The position numbers and the translations under genes were made by a program. Source: CAJQHT01 sp038123275 (GTDB taxonomy: Bacteria; Pseudomonadota; Alphaproteobacteria; Rickettsiales; UBA1997). Taken from it: a DNA stretch of 64,000 nt. The stretch is taken from assembly GCA_038123275.1 (NCBI GenBank), contig JAYORG010000005.1, positions 20,514-84,513 on the forward strand. The letters are read 5' to 3'. The number at the start of each line of letters is the position of its first letter. The stretch's first letter is position 1. Below the pieces are notes generated by a model. It saw only the letters and a list, made by a program, of their open reading frames with translations, had not been told where the DNA came from and did not search any database. Below, piece by piece: positions 9,471 to 18,612 of this stretch.

Positions 9471-10574
9471 ATGACTAACAAAAATATTTTACTTATACCA
9501 GGAGATGGAATTGGCCCAGAAGTTGTAGCTCAAGCTAAAAAAATAATTGACTTTTTTTCTAATAACTTTGATAAAAAATTTAATATTGACGAAGCCTTAC
9601 TTGGAGGTGTTGCCTATGACAAAACTGGCACGCCATTCCCCAAGGAAACTTTGCAAAAAGCCAAAAAAAGTGATGCTATTTTACTTGGCGCCGTTGGCGG
9701 GCCAAAATGGGAAGAGTTAGACTATAGCGTTCGCCCAGAAAGAGGTCTACTTGGCATTAGAAAAGAACTTGGCTTATTTGCCAACTTGCGCCCTGCTGTT
9801 GTTTTTGATGCCTTAATAGAAAGCTCATCCTTAAAACCAGAAATAGTCTCTGGTCTTGATATTATGATTGTCAGAGAACTAACCGGAGGAATTTATTTTG
9901 GCGAGCCTCGTGGCGTTAAAACTCTAGATAACGGACAAAAAAGAGGCTTCAATACACTAGCTTACGACTCTTTTGAAATCCAAAGAATTGCTAAAGTTGC
10001 TTTTGAATTAGCAGCAAAAAGAAATAAAAAACTATGCAGCGTAGACAAAGCTAATGTTTTAGAATCAACTGAATTATGGAGAGAAGAAGTTGCTAAAGTA
10101 GGAGCAAACTATAAAAACATTGAGCTAAGCAATATGTATGTTGACAATGCCTCCATGCAACTTGTCAGAAACCCTAAACAATTTGATGTAGTTGTAACAA
10201 CAAATATGTTTGGAGATATTTTATCAGATACAGCTTCCATGCTTACTGGGTCTCTTGGTATGCTACCTTCTGCCTCTTTGGGAGAAGTAAGAAATGATGG
10301 CAATCAATATTCCTTATATGAGCCAGTTCATGGATCTGCTCCTGATATTGCTGGTAAAAATATTGCCAACCCTATTGCAACAATTTCTAGCCTATCAATG
10401 ATGTTTAGATATTCTTTTAATTATGAAAAAGAAGCCAACCTAATTGATAACGCCATTAAAAATATTTTAAATAAAGGCATTAGAAGTGCTGATATTGCTA
10501 AAAAAGGTGAAAAAACTTATTCAACCGATGAAATTGGTGATGAGATCATTAAAGAAATGACAAAACTTAAATGA
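9471..10574 (+). CDS. leuB: 3-isopropylmalate dehydrogenase
   Basis: LeuB performs the NAD-dependent oxidative decarboxylation in leucine biosynthesis. The 367-residue protein opens ILLIPGDGIGPEVVAQAKK. It carries the substrate arginines in RPERGLLGIRKELGLFANLRP near residue 85-105 and the IVRELTGGIYFGEPRG motif near 140. NMFGDILSDTASMLTGSLGMLPSASLG lies near 245, and the NAD-binding EPVHGSAPDIAGKNIANP near 285. No other leucine gene is in the window. A leucine pathway gene is unusual for strict intracellular Rickettsiales. The downstream Cys-rich gene overlaps its stop by 4 bp (ATGA). Confidence 0.96.
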   Translation: MTNKNILLIPGDGIGPEVVAQAKKIIDFFSNNFDKKFNIDEALLGGVAYDKTGTPFPKETLQKAKKSDAILLGAVGGPKWEELDYSVRPERGLLGIRKELGLFANLRPAVVFDALIESSSLKPEIVSGLDIMIVRELTGGIYFGEPRGVKTLDNGQKRGFNTLAYDSFEIQRIAKVAFELAAKRNKKLCSVDKANVLESTELWREEVAKVGANYKNIELSNMYVDNASMQLVRNPKQFDVVVTTNMFGDILSDTASMLTGSLGMLPSASLGEVRNDGNQYSLYEPVHGSAPDIAGKNIANPIATISSLSMMFRYSFNYEKEANLIDNAIKNILNKGIRSADIAKKGEKTYSTDEIGDEIIKEMTKLK

Positions 10575-11227
10575 TTAAACTTGGTATTAAAGCAATTATA
10601 CTATTGATAATATTTTCTAGCAACTTATTGGCTACTGATTTATTTGATAATAGAGAAGTTTGTGCTAAAAATAAAGGGGTATGGCGAGAATTTGGTAATG
10701 ATTGTGCTGATAGATGCACTCTAGACAGAGGGTATAATACTATTTGCATTTCCAAAATTACCTTTTCTTGTGATTGCTTAGAAGATAAATGCTGGAATCA
10801 CTACCAATGTGTTGATAATGAAGAATATCAAATTAAAGCACAAAAGATTGAAGATGAGAGAATTAAAAAAATAAAAGAAACAAATCCAGAATTATTTATT
10901 CCTAGAAAAATAGCAACTAAACCACAAGCTGATGGTAGTGTTAAAAATACAGATGTTAGAGGGAGCTCAGGTGATAAACAAAATAGTAAAAGTCAGAAAG
11001 ATAATAAAGGAAAAAAAGATAAAAAAGGTGGTAATAGTATAGAAGATAAAATAGCTTCTTGTGCTAGCGTTAATGGAGTATGGAAAAAATTTCCCAATGG
11101 TTGTGTTGATAGCTGTTCCAGTAAATCTGGTCCAGCAATATGCGCCAGCGTTATAACGGAATCTTGCGATTGCGGCCAAGGAAAATGTTGGGATGGAACA
11201 ACTTGTGTTGTATCCGCAACATATTAA
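10571..11227 (+). CDS. Exported Cys-rich protein with duplicated domain
   Basis: The function is unknown. The 218-residue protein has a signal peptide (MIKLGIKAIILLIIFSSNLLA), so it should act in the periplasm or outside. Two copies of a roughly 50-residue Cys module follow. The first (about residues 28-76) has C...NKGVWREFGNDCADRC...CDC...KCW, and the second (about 160-215) has C...NGVWKKFPNGCVDSC...CDCGQGKCW. A Lys/Asp/Ser-rich linker separates them. The six or seven conserved cysteines per copy suggest disulfides. It overlaps the leuB stop by 4 bp, so it is probably co-translated. Confidence 0.75.
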   Translation: MIKLGIKAIILLIIFSSNLLATDLFDNREVCAKNKGVWREFGNDCADRCTLDRGYNTICISKITFSCDCLEDKCWNHYQCVDNEEYQIKAQKIEDERIKKIKETNPELFIPRKIATKPQADGSVKNTDVRGSSGDKQNSKSQKDNKGKKDKKGGNSIEDKIASCASVNGVWKKFPNGCVDSCSSKSGPAICASVITESCDCGQGKCWDGTTCVVSATY

Positions 11228-11238
11228 CTATTAGTTAG

Positions 11239-11396
11239 ACACTGTTAGCTAATTATTAAAATTGCAGATTTTGGCATATTTTTAGCGCTTTTTTATTAAT
11301 ATTTTATCTAATATCAGGATATATTTGGTAAAATATTCATGAAAAATAAGCAAAAATAGGTTAAAATATGTGGTTTTAATAATTAGCTAACAGTGT
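11239..11396. repeat. 158-bp long imperfect palindrome with perfect 23-bp terminal inverted repeats
   Basis: Arms ACACTGTTAGCTAATTATTA at 11239 and its exact complement ending at 11396 match over 23 bases (11239-11261 and 11374-11396). The match continues imperfectly to the centre, including the inner pair AATATTTTA/TAAAATATT, so the whole element folds as one hairpin. It fills the gap between the Cys-rich gene and tolQ. I see no transposase, no clear target-site duplication, and no second copy here. It resembles a MITE or other palindromic element. Confidence 0.8.
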
Positions 11397-11423
11397 ATAA
11401 TAATTAACTTTAATAATAAAATT

Positions 11424-12140
11424 ATGTTAGAAAATTCTTCTTACTCAATTATAGATTTAATTAAACAAGCTGACATTGTAGTACAAGCAGTAATGGCTAT
11501 TTTAGCATTAGCTTCAATTTGGTCTTGGACTTTAGCTTTTGATAAAATTTTTAAATTTTTTATCCTAAAAATTAAAACCTATCGCTTTGAACAAATGTTT
11601 ACTTTTGCCAGAACAGTTGATGATATAATAAAATTATCCCGAAGAAAAAGCACTCACCCTTTTGCTAAAATATTAAGTGTTGCTATTGAAGAATGGCAAT
11701 TAAGTAATGTTAAAGCAATAATGGCAAATAATGATCAAAATAAAAAGAACTCTTTAAAAGAAAGAATGCACAATGCTACACAAATTGCCATTGACAATTG
11801 TACAATGAAACTAGAAAAAGGCATGAGTTTCTTGGCTATTACAGGATCTGTAGCTCCATTTATTGGTTTATTTGGAACAGTTTGGGGTATAATGAATAGC
11901 TTTCAAAGCATTGCTGTTAGTAAAAATACCTCTTTATCTGTTGTAGCACCCGGAATTGCAGAAGCACTGCTTGCAACTGCCATTGGTCTTTTTGCTGCTA
12001 TTCCAGCAGTATTTTTCTACAATGCTTACAATAATAAATTAAATAATTTTATTGATAGAATGAATGGGTTTTCTCTTAATATAATAAACACTTTATCAAG
12101 AAATTTAGACAAAAATAAATTAGAAAAAGACGTAGAATAA
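11424..12140 (+). CDS. tolQ: TolQ/ExbB-family proton channel protein
   Basis: TolQ forms the inner-membrane stator channel that uses proton flow to drive TolA and constriction of the outer membrane. The 238-residue protein has a first membrane helix near residues 15-40 (VVQAVMAILALASIWSWTLAF). The conserved MotA/TolQ/ExbB block GSVAPFIGLFGTVWGIMNSF lies near residue 150, and a third helix LATAIGLFAAIPAVFFYN near residue 185. ExbB cannot be excluded, but length and alphaproteobacterial usage favour TolQ. tolR does not follow, as expected in most tol operons. Instead lpxC starts 1 bp after. Confidence 0.88.
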   Translation: MLENSSYSIIDLIKQADIVVQAVMAILALASIWSWTLAFDKIFKFFILKIKTYRFEQMFTFARTVDDIIKLSRRKSTHPFAKILSVAIEEWQLSNVKAIMANNDQNKKNSLKERMHNATQIAIDNCTMKLEKGMSFLAITGSVAPFIGLFGTVWGIMNSFQSIAVSKNTSLSVVAPGIAEALLATAIGLFAAIPAVFFYNAYNNKLNNFIDRMNGFSLNIINTLSRNLDKNKLEKDVE

Positions 12141-12141
12141 A

Positions 12142-12999
12142 ATGACAACTTTCCAAAAAACCATCAACAACAAAGTTAGCTGCAATGGAATTGGCTTACA
12201 TAGTGGCAAAGAAGTTAAAATGACCCTACTTCCAGGAAGTGTTAATAGTGGCATTATCTTTAAAAGAACTGATATTAAAGATAAAAATAATATAATTAAA
12301 GCCACCTACCAAAATGTTACAAAAACCAACTTAGGAACAGTAATAAGTAATGAAGATGGCGTTCAAGTTTCTACTATTGAGCATTTTATGGCTGCAGCTT
12401 GGTGCCTTGAAATAGACAATCTAATCGTTGAAATTGATAATATTGAATTACCAATTGTTGATGGTAGTTCTGAACCATTTATTTTTTTAATAGAATGCGC
12501 TGGAAGTAAAATTTTAGATAAACCTCGCCAATCTATTGAAATTTTAAAAGAAATTACCTTTAAAAATGATGATAAATTTGTTAATGTAAAACCAGCTAAA
12601 GATTTTTCTGTAAATTTGAGAATAGATTTTAATCATAGCCAAATTAAAGAAACAAAATATCATTTTAACGAATCAAAATCTTCTTTTAAAAGTGATATTA
12701 GCCGCGCTCGTACATTTTGTTTTAAAAATGAAATAGATCACATGCACAAAATTGGTCTAGCCAAAGGTGGCTCGCTAGATAATGCAATTGTAATAGATGA
12801 TAATAAAATTTTAAATGAAAGCCCACTTCGATATAAGGATGAGTTTGTTAAACATAAAATATTAGATTTTATTGGCGATATATATTTAGCTGGAAATAGA
12901 ATTTGTGGAAAATTTGATGCCTTCAAATCCGGACATAGTATAAATAATCAGTTTCTAAGAGAATTATTTTCTAATAAAGATAACTATAGGATAGTTTAA
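12142..12999 (+). CDS. lpxC: UDP-3-O-acyl-N-acetylglucosamine deacetylase
   Basis: LpxC catalyses the committed, zinc-dependent deacetylation step of lipid A synthesis. The 285-residue protein has the opening QKTINNKVSCNGIGLHSGK. The first zinc histidine lies in STIEHFMAA near residue 78, the other ligands in KHKILDFIGD near residue 240, and the catalytic histidine in SGHSINN near residue 265. It is slightly shorter than the Escherichia coli enzyme. Its presence implies that the cell makes lipid A, in contrast to Rickettsiales such as Anaplasma and Ehrlichia that lack the pathway. It is tightly coupled to tolQ. Confidence 0.95.
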   Translation: MTTFQKTINNKVSCNGIGLHSGKEVKMTLLPGSVNSGIIFKRTDIKDKNNIIKATYQNVTKTNLGTVISNEDGVQVSTIEHFMAAAWCLEIDNLIVEIDNIELPIVDGSSEPFIFLIECAGSKILDKPRQSIEILKEITFKNDDKFVNVKPAKDFSVNLRIDFNHSQIKETKYHFNESKSSFKSDISRARTFCFKNEIDHMHKIGLAKGGSLDNAIVIDDNKILNESPLRYKDEFVKHKILDFIGDIYLAGNRICGKFDAFKSGHSINNQFLRELFSNKDNYRIV

Positions 13000-13016
13000 A
13001 CCTAACTGTCATACAT

Positions 13017-13110
13017 GTCATCCTGAACTTAGAAAATGTTAGGATTATGTAATAATCCTTACAATTTCTTATGTGATAGGATCTCAAGTCACAAGAAAAA
13101 TGTTAAAATT
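13017..13110. repeat. Half unit of the palindromic repeat
   Basis: It begins GTCATCCTGAACTTAGAAAATG, with internal hairpin GTTAGGATTAT...ATAATCCTTAC and trailing GATAGGATCTCAAGTCAC. It separates lpxC from trmFO. Confidence 0.75.
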
Positions 13111-13124
13111 AACTAAATTATTAA

Positions 13125-14465
13125 ATGTCAAAAACAGTAAACATAGTAGGAGGTGGCCTAGCAGGATGCGAAGTAGCTTATCAACTGGCTAAAAGAGGTA
13201 TTAAAGTAAATATTTACGAACTACGCCAAGGTAAAAAAACCTCCTTTGCTCATAAAAGTGACAAATTAGCTGAATTAGTCTGCTCCAACTCCTTTAGAAA
13301 TGACGACCTTAACAGTGCCATTGGCACTTTACATCAAGAAATGCGACTTCTTGATTCTCTAATAATAAAAATTGCTGACAAACATAAACTTCCAGCAGGT
13401 TCAGCCTTAGCAGTAGACCGCGATCAATTTGCCAATGAAGTTGAAAAAACCATATTACAAAATAGTAACATAAATGTCATCAGAGAAGAAATAAAAGAAT
13501 TACCTATCAACTCAGATCAAAATTTTATTATTGCCACTGGCCCCCTAACCTCAGATAAACTAAGTGCTTCAATATTAAAACATACAGGAGTTGATCAATT
13601 AGCATTCTTTGATGCTATTGCTCCCATAATCTACAAAGATTCAATTAATTTTGATAAAGCTTGGATGCAATCAAGATATGATAAAGGAGATGGTAAAGAT
13701 TACATAAATTGTCCTATGAATAAAGAACAATATCACGAATTTATTAATGACCTAATTAATGGTGGCAAAACTGATTTTAAAGAATGGGAAAAAACCACCC
13801 CTTATTTTGAAGGCTGTCTACCAATTGAAGTTATGGCAAGCCGTGGCGTTGAAACTCTAAGATACGGACCATTAAAACCAGTTGGATTAACCAACATACA
13901 TGACAAAGAAAACAAACCTTATGCCATTGTTCAACTGCGACAAGACAATAAAAGTGCAACATTGTATAATATAGTTGGCTTTCAAACCAAATTAAAATAT
14001 CAAGAGCAGATGAGGATTTTTAGAAAAATTCCTGGATTAGAAAATTGCGAATTTGCTCGCTTAGGCGGAATCCATCGCAATAGCTTTATCAATAGTCCAA
14101 AATTATTAAACAATAAATTAAGCTTAAAAAAATCACCAAATATTAAATTTGCTGGTCAAATTAGTGGCGTTGAGGGCTATGTTGAGTCAGCTTCTATGGG
14201 ACTATTATGTGGAATATTCAATGCTCATGAAATTCTAAACAAGGAAATCACATCCCCTCCACCAACCACAGCAATTGGCTCGCTACTTCACTATATAACC
14301 TTTGATCATTACAGCAACGATAACAAATTTAGCTTTCAACCAATGAATGTCAATTTTGGATTATTTGAAGATTTCAAAGAAAAAATTCATAAAAAAGCCC
14401 GAAAAGAAGCTTATTCTAACAGAGCTTTAGAGGATATTTCTAGTTGGAAGCTTCAACTTAACTAG
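13125..14465 (+). CDS. trmFO: Folate-dependent tRNA m5U54 methyltransferase TrmFO
   Basis: TrmFO makes 5-methyluridine 54 in the T loop of tRNA using methylenetetrahydrofolate and FAD. The 446-residue protein begins with the FAD-binding motif NIVGGGLAGCEVAYQLA. It has CSNSFRNDDLNSAIGTLHQEM near residue 50, EGCLPIEVMASRG near residue 230, and RLGGIHRNSF with AGQISGVEGYVES near residues 310-350. All of these are family hallmarks. The 3' end overlaps the convergent ccmF gene by 39 bp, so the last 12 codons of each are read from both strands. Confidence 0.96.
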   Translation: MSKTVNIVGGGLAGCEVAYQLAKRGIKVNIYELRQGKKTSFAHKSDKLAELVCSNSFRNDDLNSAIGTLHQEMRLLDSLIIKIADKHKLPAGSALAVDRDQFANEVEKTILQNSNINVIREEIKELPINSDQNFIIATGPLTSDKLSASILKHTGVDQLAFFDAIAPIIYKDSINFDKAWMQSRYDKGDGKDYINCPMNKEQYHEFINDLINGGKTDFKEWEKTTPYFEGCLPIEVMASRGVETLRYGPLKPVGLTNIHDKENKPYAIVQLRQDNKSATLYNIVGFQTKLKYQEQMRIFRKIPGLENCEFARLGGIHRNSFINSPKLLNNKLSLKKSPNIKFAGQISGVEGYVESASMGLLCGIFNAHEILNKEITSPPPTTAIGSLLHYITFDHYSNDNKFSFQPMNVNFGLFEDFKEKIHKKARKEAYSNRALEDISSWKLQLN

Positions 14466-16334
14466 GAACAGCATTCCACCCCCAAACATCATAAAACATC
14501 CAAACCATATAAATGAAATAAATGGTCTGTAATAAATTCTTACAGCAAAATTATCTTCTTTATTTTTATCACCCAGCACAATATATAAGTCAGAAAATAA
14601 ATTATGTTTAATAGCTGCTTCACTAGTATTTTGGTCAGATACTGGATAATATCTAGATTCTGGTTTTAAATTAAAAATATCATTACCAGATTCTACTTCA
14701 AAAATCCCCACCCTAACCAAATAATTTTTTCCAAAATTATTATCAATGCCATTAAATTTTATCTTGTAAGAACTTATTTTAACCTCTTCTTTAACATACA
14801 TATTAAGCTGTATAGTTTTTGAAAATAAATAATTAAGAGAAATAGCAAGAATAATAATAGCAAAACCCACATGGGCTAAAAACATTGAATAATAAGAAAA
14901 TATTTCTTTGATCTTTTTTTGGCTCACCTTTTTTAGGTTAAATATTGCAAAAAATATTAACATCAAGGCCAATAAAACAACTAAAAAAGGAATTATTTTA
15001 AACTGCACAGAAAATAAAAATATAAATAATACCATAGAAGAAATAACTGAAAAAATAAGTTTCTTAATAGTTTCTTGATTAAATTTTTTGAAATGCTGCA
15101 ACTTTAATGCCGGAATAAAAATCATTAAAGATAAAATTATTACAACAATAGGTGATAATAATTTAATGTAATAAGGTGCCCCAACTGATATTGATCTTGA
15201 AAAAAACAACTGTAAAATTATCGGGTACAAAGTACCAAGAACCACAACAAATAAAACTAAACAAAAAATAAAATTATTAATTAAGATAAATCCTGATCTA
15301 GAAAAAATATCAAAATGACTATTTCTAGTCTTAATTTTTAATGATTTAATAAAGAAAATAGCAAAACCTAAACCGCCAATTATCAAAAATAATATAATAA
15401 TAAAAATACCCCTAGATGGATCATTAGCAAAAGAATGTACAGAGGTTAAAATACCAGATCTAACTAAAAAAATACCAAGTAAACAAAAAACAAAAGTTAA
15501 AATACCCAAAAAACTAGACCAAATTTTAAAATTACCTGTCTTCTCTAATATAATTACTACATGCAATAATGCTGTAGCACAAAGCCAAGGCATTAAAGAT
15601 ACATTTTCAACCGCATCCCAAAACCAATATCCTCCCCAACCTAACTCTCTATATGCCCACCAAGACCCCAAACCAATTCCAAGAGTCAAAAAACTCCAAG
15701 AAAATGTTAGCCAAGGTCTCATAAATTTAGCAAAATTCTTATCAATTTTTTCTTTTAATAAAGCAGCAATACTTAAAGAAAAAATTATAGAAAACCCAAT
15801 ATAACCAGTATAAAGCATTGGCGGATGCATAGCTAAACCAATATCTTGCAAAATTGGGTTTAAGCCAATTCCAGCATCTGGAACTGGAAAAATTCTAAGA
15901 AAAGGATTAGAAGTAAAAATAATAAAAGCTAAAAAGCCAAAAGTAATACAGGACTGAATTGTTAAGACAAGATCTTTATCTTTATTGTTAATATTACTAA
16001 AAATAGCAAAAGCACTACTATACAATGTAAGAATTGTAACTAATAACAACATCGACCCCTCATGATTACCCCAAGAGCCAGATATTTTATAAATTAATGG
16101 TTTTAATTGATGAGAATTAGAATAAACATTTTGCACCGAAAAATCAGATACTATGAATGAATAAATCAAACATAACATAGACAAAGAGCAAAAAATAGCT
16201 GTCAAAAAAGTAAAAACTTTTTGAGTTTTCAATAAAAAATAATTCTTAGATATGCTAGATATGGCATAAAAAGAAATCTGGAAAAATGCCGCACTTATTG
16301 CTAAAAATAAAAATAAAAATCCAATAGTAGGCAT
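14427..16334 (-). CDS. ccmF: Cytochrome c maturation heme lyase subunit CcmF
   Basis: CcmF attaches heme to apocytochrome c on the periplasmic side of the inner membrane. The 635-residue protein is almost wholly transmembrane, with at least twelve hydrophobic stretches. It carries the WWD heme-handling block WWAYRELGWGGYWFWDAVEN near residue 225, where the usual WDPVEN has Ala for Pro. Another hallmark is GNHEGSMLLL near residue 90. It lies 21 bp downstream of thrC on the same strand and probably shares its transcript. No other ccm genes are in the window. Confidence 0.95.
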   Translation of the reverse strand: MPTIGFLFLFLAISAAFFQISFYAISSISKNYFLLKTQKVFTFLTAIFCSLSMLCLIYSFIVSDFSVQNVYSNSHQLKPLIYKISGSWGNHEGSMLLLVTILTLYSSAFAIFSNINNKDKDLVLTIQSCITFGFLAFIIFTSNPFLRIFPVPDAGIGLNPILQDIGLAMHPPMLYTGYIGFSIIFSLSIAALLKEKIDKNFAKFMRPWLTFSWSFLTLGIGLGSWWAYRELGWGGYWFWDAVENVSLMPWLCATALLHVVIILEKTGNFKIWSSFLGILTFVFCLLGIFLVRSGILTSVHSFANDPSRGIFIIILFLIIGGLGFAIFFIKSLKIKTRNSHFDIFSRSGFILINNFIFCLVLFVVVLGTLYPIILQLFFSRSISVGAPYYIKLLSPIVVIILSLMIFIPALKLQHFKKFNQETIKKLIFSVISSMVLFIFLFSVQFKIIPFLVVLLALMLIFFAIFNLKKVSQKKIKEIFSYYSMFLAHVGFAIIILAISLNYLFSKTIQLNMYVKEEVKISSYKIKFNGIDNNFGKNYLVRVGIFEVESGNDIFNLKPESRYYPVSDQNTSEAAIKHNLFSDLYIVLGDKNKEDNFAVRIYYRPFISFIWFGCFMMFGGGMLFLVKLKLPTRNIL

Positions 16335-16355
16335 CTTCTTAGAGGTTATATTTAA

Positions 16356-17762
16356 TCAGTAACCCTTTCCAATAAATGCTTTTACTGTCTCAAGATCATT
16401 TGGCAATATTTCCATCTTCTCTTTTTTATCCATTAAGTCCGATAAAAAATGTGGCAAATCTGCTTCAAAACCTAGTGATTTTTTAATAGCTTCAGAAAAT
16501 TTAGATGGATGTGCTGTTGCAAGTGTTACAATTGCTTCACCTTGATACTCACTACTTTTCATGTACTGCCTACCAGCCACAATACCAATAATTGTATGAG
16601 GGTCAATAACCTCACCTGTTTCTTCATATAAATCTTTAATAAACTTACAAGTATCTTTATCATCAACAGAATAAGAACTAAAATGTTCTTTTACAAAATT
16701 TAAAACTTCATCTGATACTTTAAGAGATTTAGTTTCTTCAAAATTTGCCATTAATTTTGCAACTTCTTTACCAGAAGAAACATTACTATAAGCATCAAAT
16801 AATAGTCTTTCGAAATTACTTGATACTTGAATATTCATACTTGGGGATAAAGTTTCTACCAATCCTTTAGTAGAATAATCATTATCTTGAATAAAACGAG
16901 TTAGAATATCATTTTGATTAGTGGCAACAATTAGTTTAGAAATTGGCAAACCCATTTTTTTAGCAATATAGCCAGCATAAATATCGCCAAAATTACCAGT
17001 TGGAACACTAAATGTTACCGGATTCTTTTTACTAACTCCAATTCTAGTGCCACAATAAAAGTAGTAAACTATTTGAACTAAAATTCTAGCCCAGTTAATA
17101 GAGTTTACCGCTACCATTTTTCTTTTCTTTAAAAAGTCTTGGTTGGCAAACATAGTCTTTACCATAGCTTGACAATCATCAAAATTACCCTTCAAAGCAA
17201 TGTTGGTTACGTTAGAAGCCATAACTGTTGTCATTTGCTTTCTTTGTACATCAGAAACTCTATTGTGGGGATGAAGAATAAAAATATCAGCATTTTTGCA
17301 AGCCTTACATCCCATAATAGCAGCTGAACCAGTATCTCCAGAGGTAGCACCAATAATTGTAACTTTTTCCTTTCTTTTAGTTAAGAAATAATCGAATAAA
17401 TTACCCAACATTTGCAAAGCAAAATCTTTAAAAGCTAAAGTTGGTCCATGAAATAACTCTAACAAATATTCATTATGACTAATTTGTTTTGTTGGGGCAA
17501 TTGCGCCATGAGAAAAAGTTTTATATGATTTTTCAATAATATTTTTTAAGTCGTCATCACCAATTTCACCATCAACAAAAGGTTGTATAACCTTAAATAC
17601 TAATTGTGTATAACTTAATTTAGACATTTCTTCAATTTCAACATCAGAAAATTTTGGAAAAAATTCTGGAACATAAAGACCGCCATCTGTGGCTAATCCC
17701 TGTAAAACAGCCTCTTGAAAATTTAAACTTGGAGAATTCTGTCTGGTACTGATATACTTCAT
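16356..17762 (-). CDS. thrC: Threonine synthase
   Basis: ThrC converts O-phosphohomoserine to threonine with pyridoxal phosphate. The 468-residue protein has MKYISTRQNSPSLNFQEAVLQGLATDGGLYVP at its start. The PLP lysine sits in GPTLAFKDFALQMLGN near residue 113, followed by the ATSGDTGSAA phosphate-binding loop near residue 140, which together mark the long (fungal/proteobacterial) form. The next upstream feature is a divergent gene (rppH) with a 151-bp shared regulatory gap. I found no threonine- or isoleucine-rich leader ORF with an ATG there. Confidence 0.95.
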   Translation of the reverse strand: MKYISTRQNSPSLNFQEAVLQGLATDGGLYVPEFFPKFSDVEIEEMSKLSYTQLVFKVIQPFVDGEIGDDDLKNIIEKSYKTFSHGAIAPTKQISHNEYLLELFHGPTLAFKDFALQMLGNLFDYFLTKRKEKVTIIGATSGDTGSAAIMGCKACKNADIFILHPHNRVSDVQRKQMTTVMASNVTNIALKGNFDDCQAMVKTMFANQDFLKKRKMVAVNSINWARILVQIVYYFYCGTRIGVSKKNPVTFSVPTGNFGDIYAGYIAKKMGLPISKLIVATNQNDILTRFIQDNDYSTKGLVETLSPSMNIQVSSNFERLLFDAYSNVSSGKEVAKLMANFEETKSLKVSDEVLNFVKEHFSSYSVDDKDTCKFIKDLYEETGEVIDPHTIIGIVAGRQYMKSSEYQGEAIVTLATAHPSKFSEAIKKSLGFEADLPHFLSDLMDKKEKMEILPNDLETVKAFIGKGY

Positions 17763-17814
17763 TATTAATTAATTTATTTGAATTTTAACTATTATTAGAT
17801 TAGGTTCTACTAAT

Positions 17815-17876
17815 AAAGACCTTTGCACAACTAAAATCTAATATTAATTATTATTAAATTTTATGCAAAGATCTTA
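17815..17876. repeat. Inverted repeat in the thrC/rppH divergent gap
   Basis: Imperfect arms AAAGACCTTTGCAC and TGCAAAGATCTT flank an AT-rich centre of about 35 bases. It lies between two divergent starts, so it may be an operator, part of overlapping promoters, or a small palindromic element. Only one copy is seen. Confidence 0.5.
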
Positions 17877-17913
17877 AAGATTTTACGACTAAAAACAAAC
17901 AAGTCAAAACAAA

Positions 17914-18393
17914 ATGACATCTTCAGACTCAAAACCAGATTATCTATACCGTAGTGGAGTTGGAATTATGGTAATTAACAAAGATAAACAAATTTTTGTT
18001 GGCAAAAGAATCGACAATAATAGCGATGCCTGGCAAATGCCTCAAGGAGGCATTGATGCTGGTGAACATGAAGAAAAAGCCATGAAAAGAGAGCTAAAAG
18101 AAGAAACCGGAATTCATAATATTGAATTAGTTAGTGTTAGTAAAAAACATTTTTATTATAATCTACCTTATCGCTTACAAAAAAAATTCTGGGGTGGAAA
18201 ATATTTAGGTCAAAAACAAAGATGGTACTTAGTTAAATTTTTAGGAGAAGATAAAGATATTAACGTTAACACACAGCATCCAGAATTTTCTAGTTGGAAA
18301 TGGGTAGACAACAAAGAGTTAACTAAAGTTATAGTACCTTTTAAAAAAGAACTATATATTGATATACTTGAAGAATTTAAAGAATTTTTATAA
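17914..18393 (+). CDS. rppH: RNA pyrophosphohydrolase RppH (Nudix)
   Basis: RppH removes pyrophosphate from the 5' end of mRNA and so starts decay. It is related to the invasion-associated NudH/IalA proteins. The 159-residue protein has YRSGVGIMVINKDKQIFVGKR at the start. The Nudix box GGIDAGEHEEKAMKRELKEETGI lies near residues 45-67, and QKRWYLVKF near residue 105, as in RppH rather than other Nudix proteins. It is a single gene, followed by a repeat element. Confidence 0.92.
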   Translation: MTSSDSKPDYLYRSGVGIMVINKDKQIFVGKRIDNNSDAWQMPQGGIDAGEHEEKAMKRELKEETGIHNIELVSVSKKHFYYNLPYRLQKKFWGGKYLGQKQRWYLVKFLGEDKDINVNTQHPEFSSWKWVDNKELTKVIVPFKKELYIDILEEFKEFL

Positions 18394-18429
18394 ATGTAAT
18401 TACCATCCTAAATATATCATCCTAAATAT

Positions 18430-18532
18430 ATCATCCTGAAGGGTAGATATTCTTAGTCATCTTTGATGACTTAGAATATCTTGACGAAGGATCTCATGTC
18501 AAGAATAGAGGGGTTAATTCTAACTAACGTTC
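18430..18532. repeat. Half unit of the palindromic repeat
   Basis: TCATCCTGAAGGGTAGATATTC is followed by hairpin GATATTCTTAGTCATC-TTT-GATGACTTAGAATATC, then GACGAAGGATCTCATGTC. It lies in the 219-bp gap downstream of rppH. The tip TCATC-TTT-GATGA differs from other copies but keeps pairing. Confidence 0.75.
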
Positions 18533-18612
18533 CTCAACTCTAGGGATAAAATCACAGATTTCATACCCATAAAACCTAAAAATAATTATTAAACATAAGA
18601 GCAACTAACTGC

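Noticed and set aside
11239..11396. Insertion sequence remnant with transposase
   Set aside because: The element is only 158 bp, has no coding frame, and lacks a clear target-site duplication, so only a MITE-like label is justified.
17763..17913. Threonine/isoleucine leader peptide before thrC
   Set aside because: No minus-strand ATG occurs in the gap, and no Thr or Ile codon run is visible.
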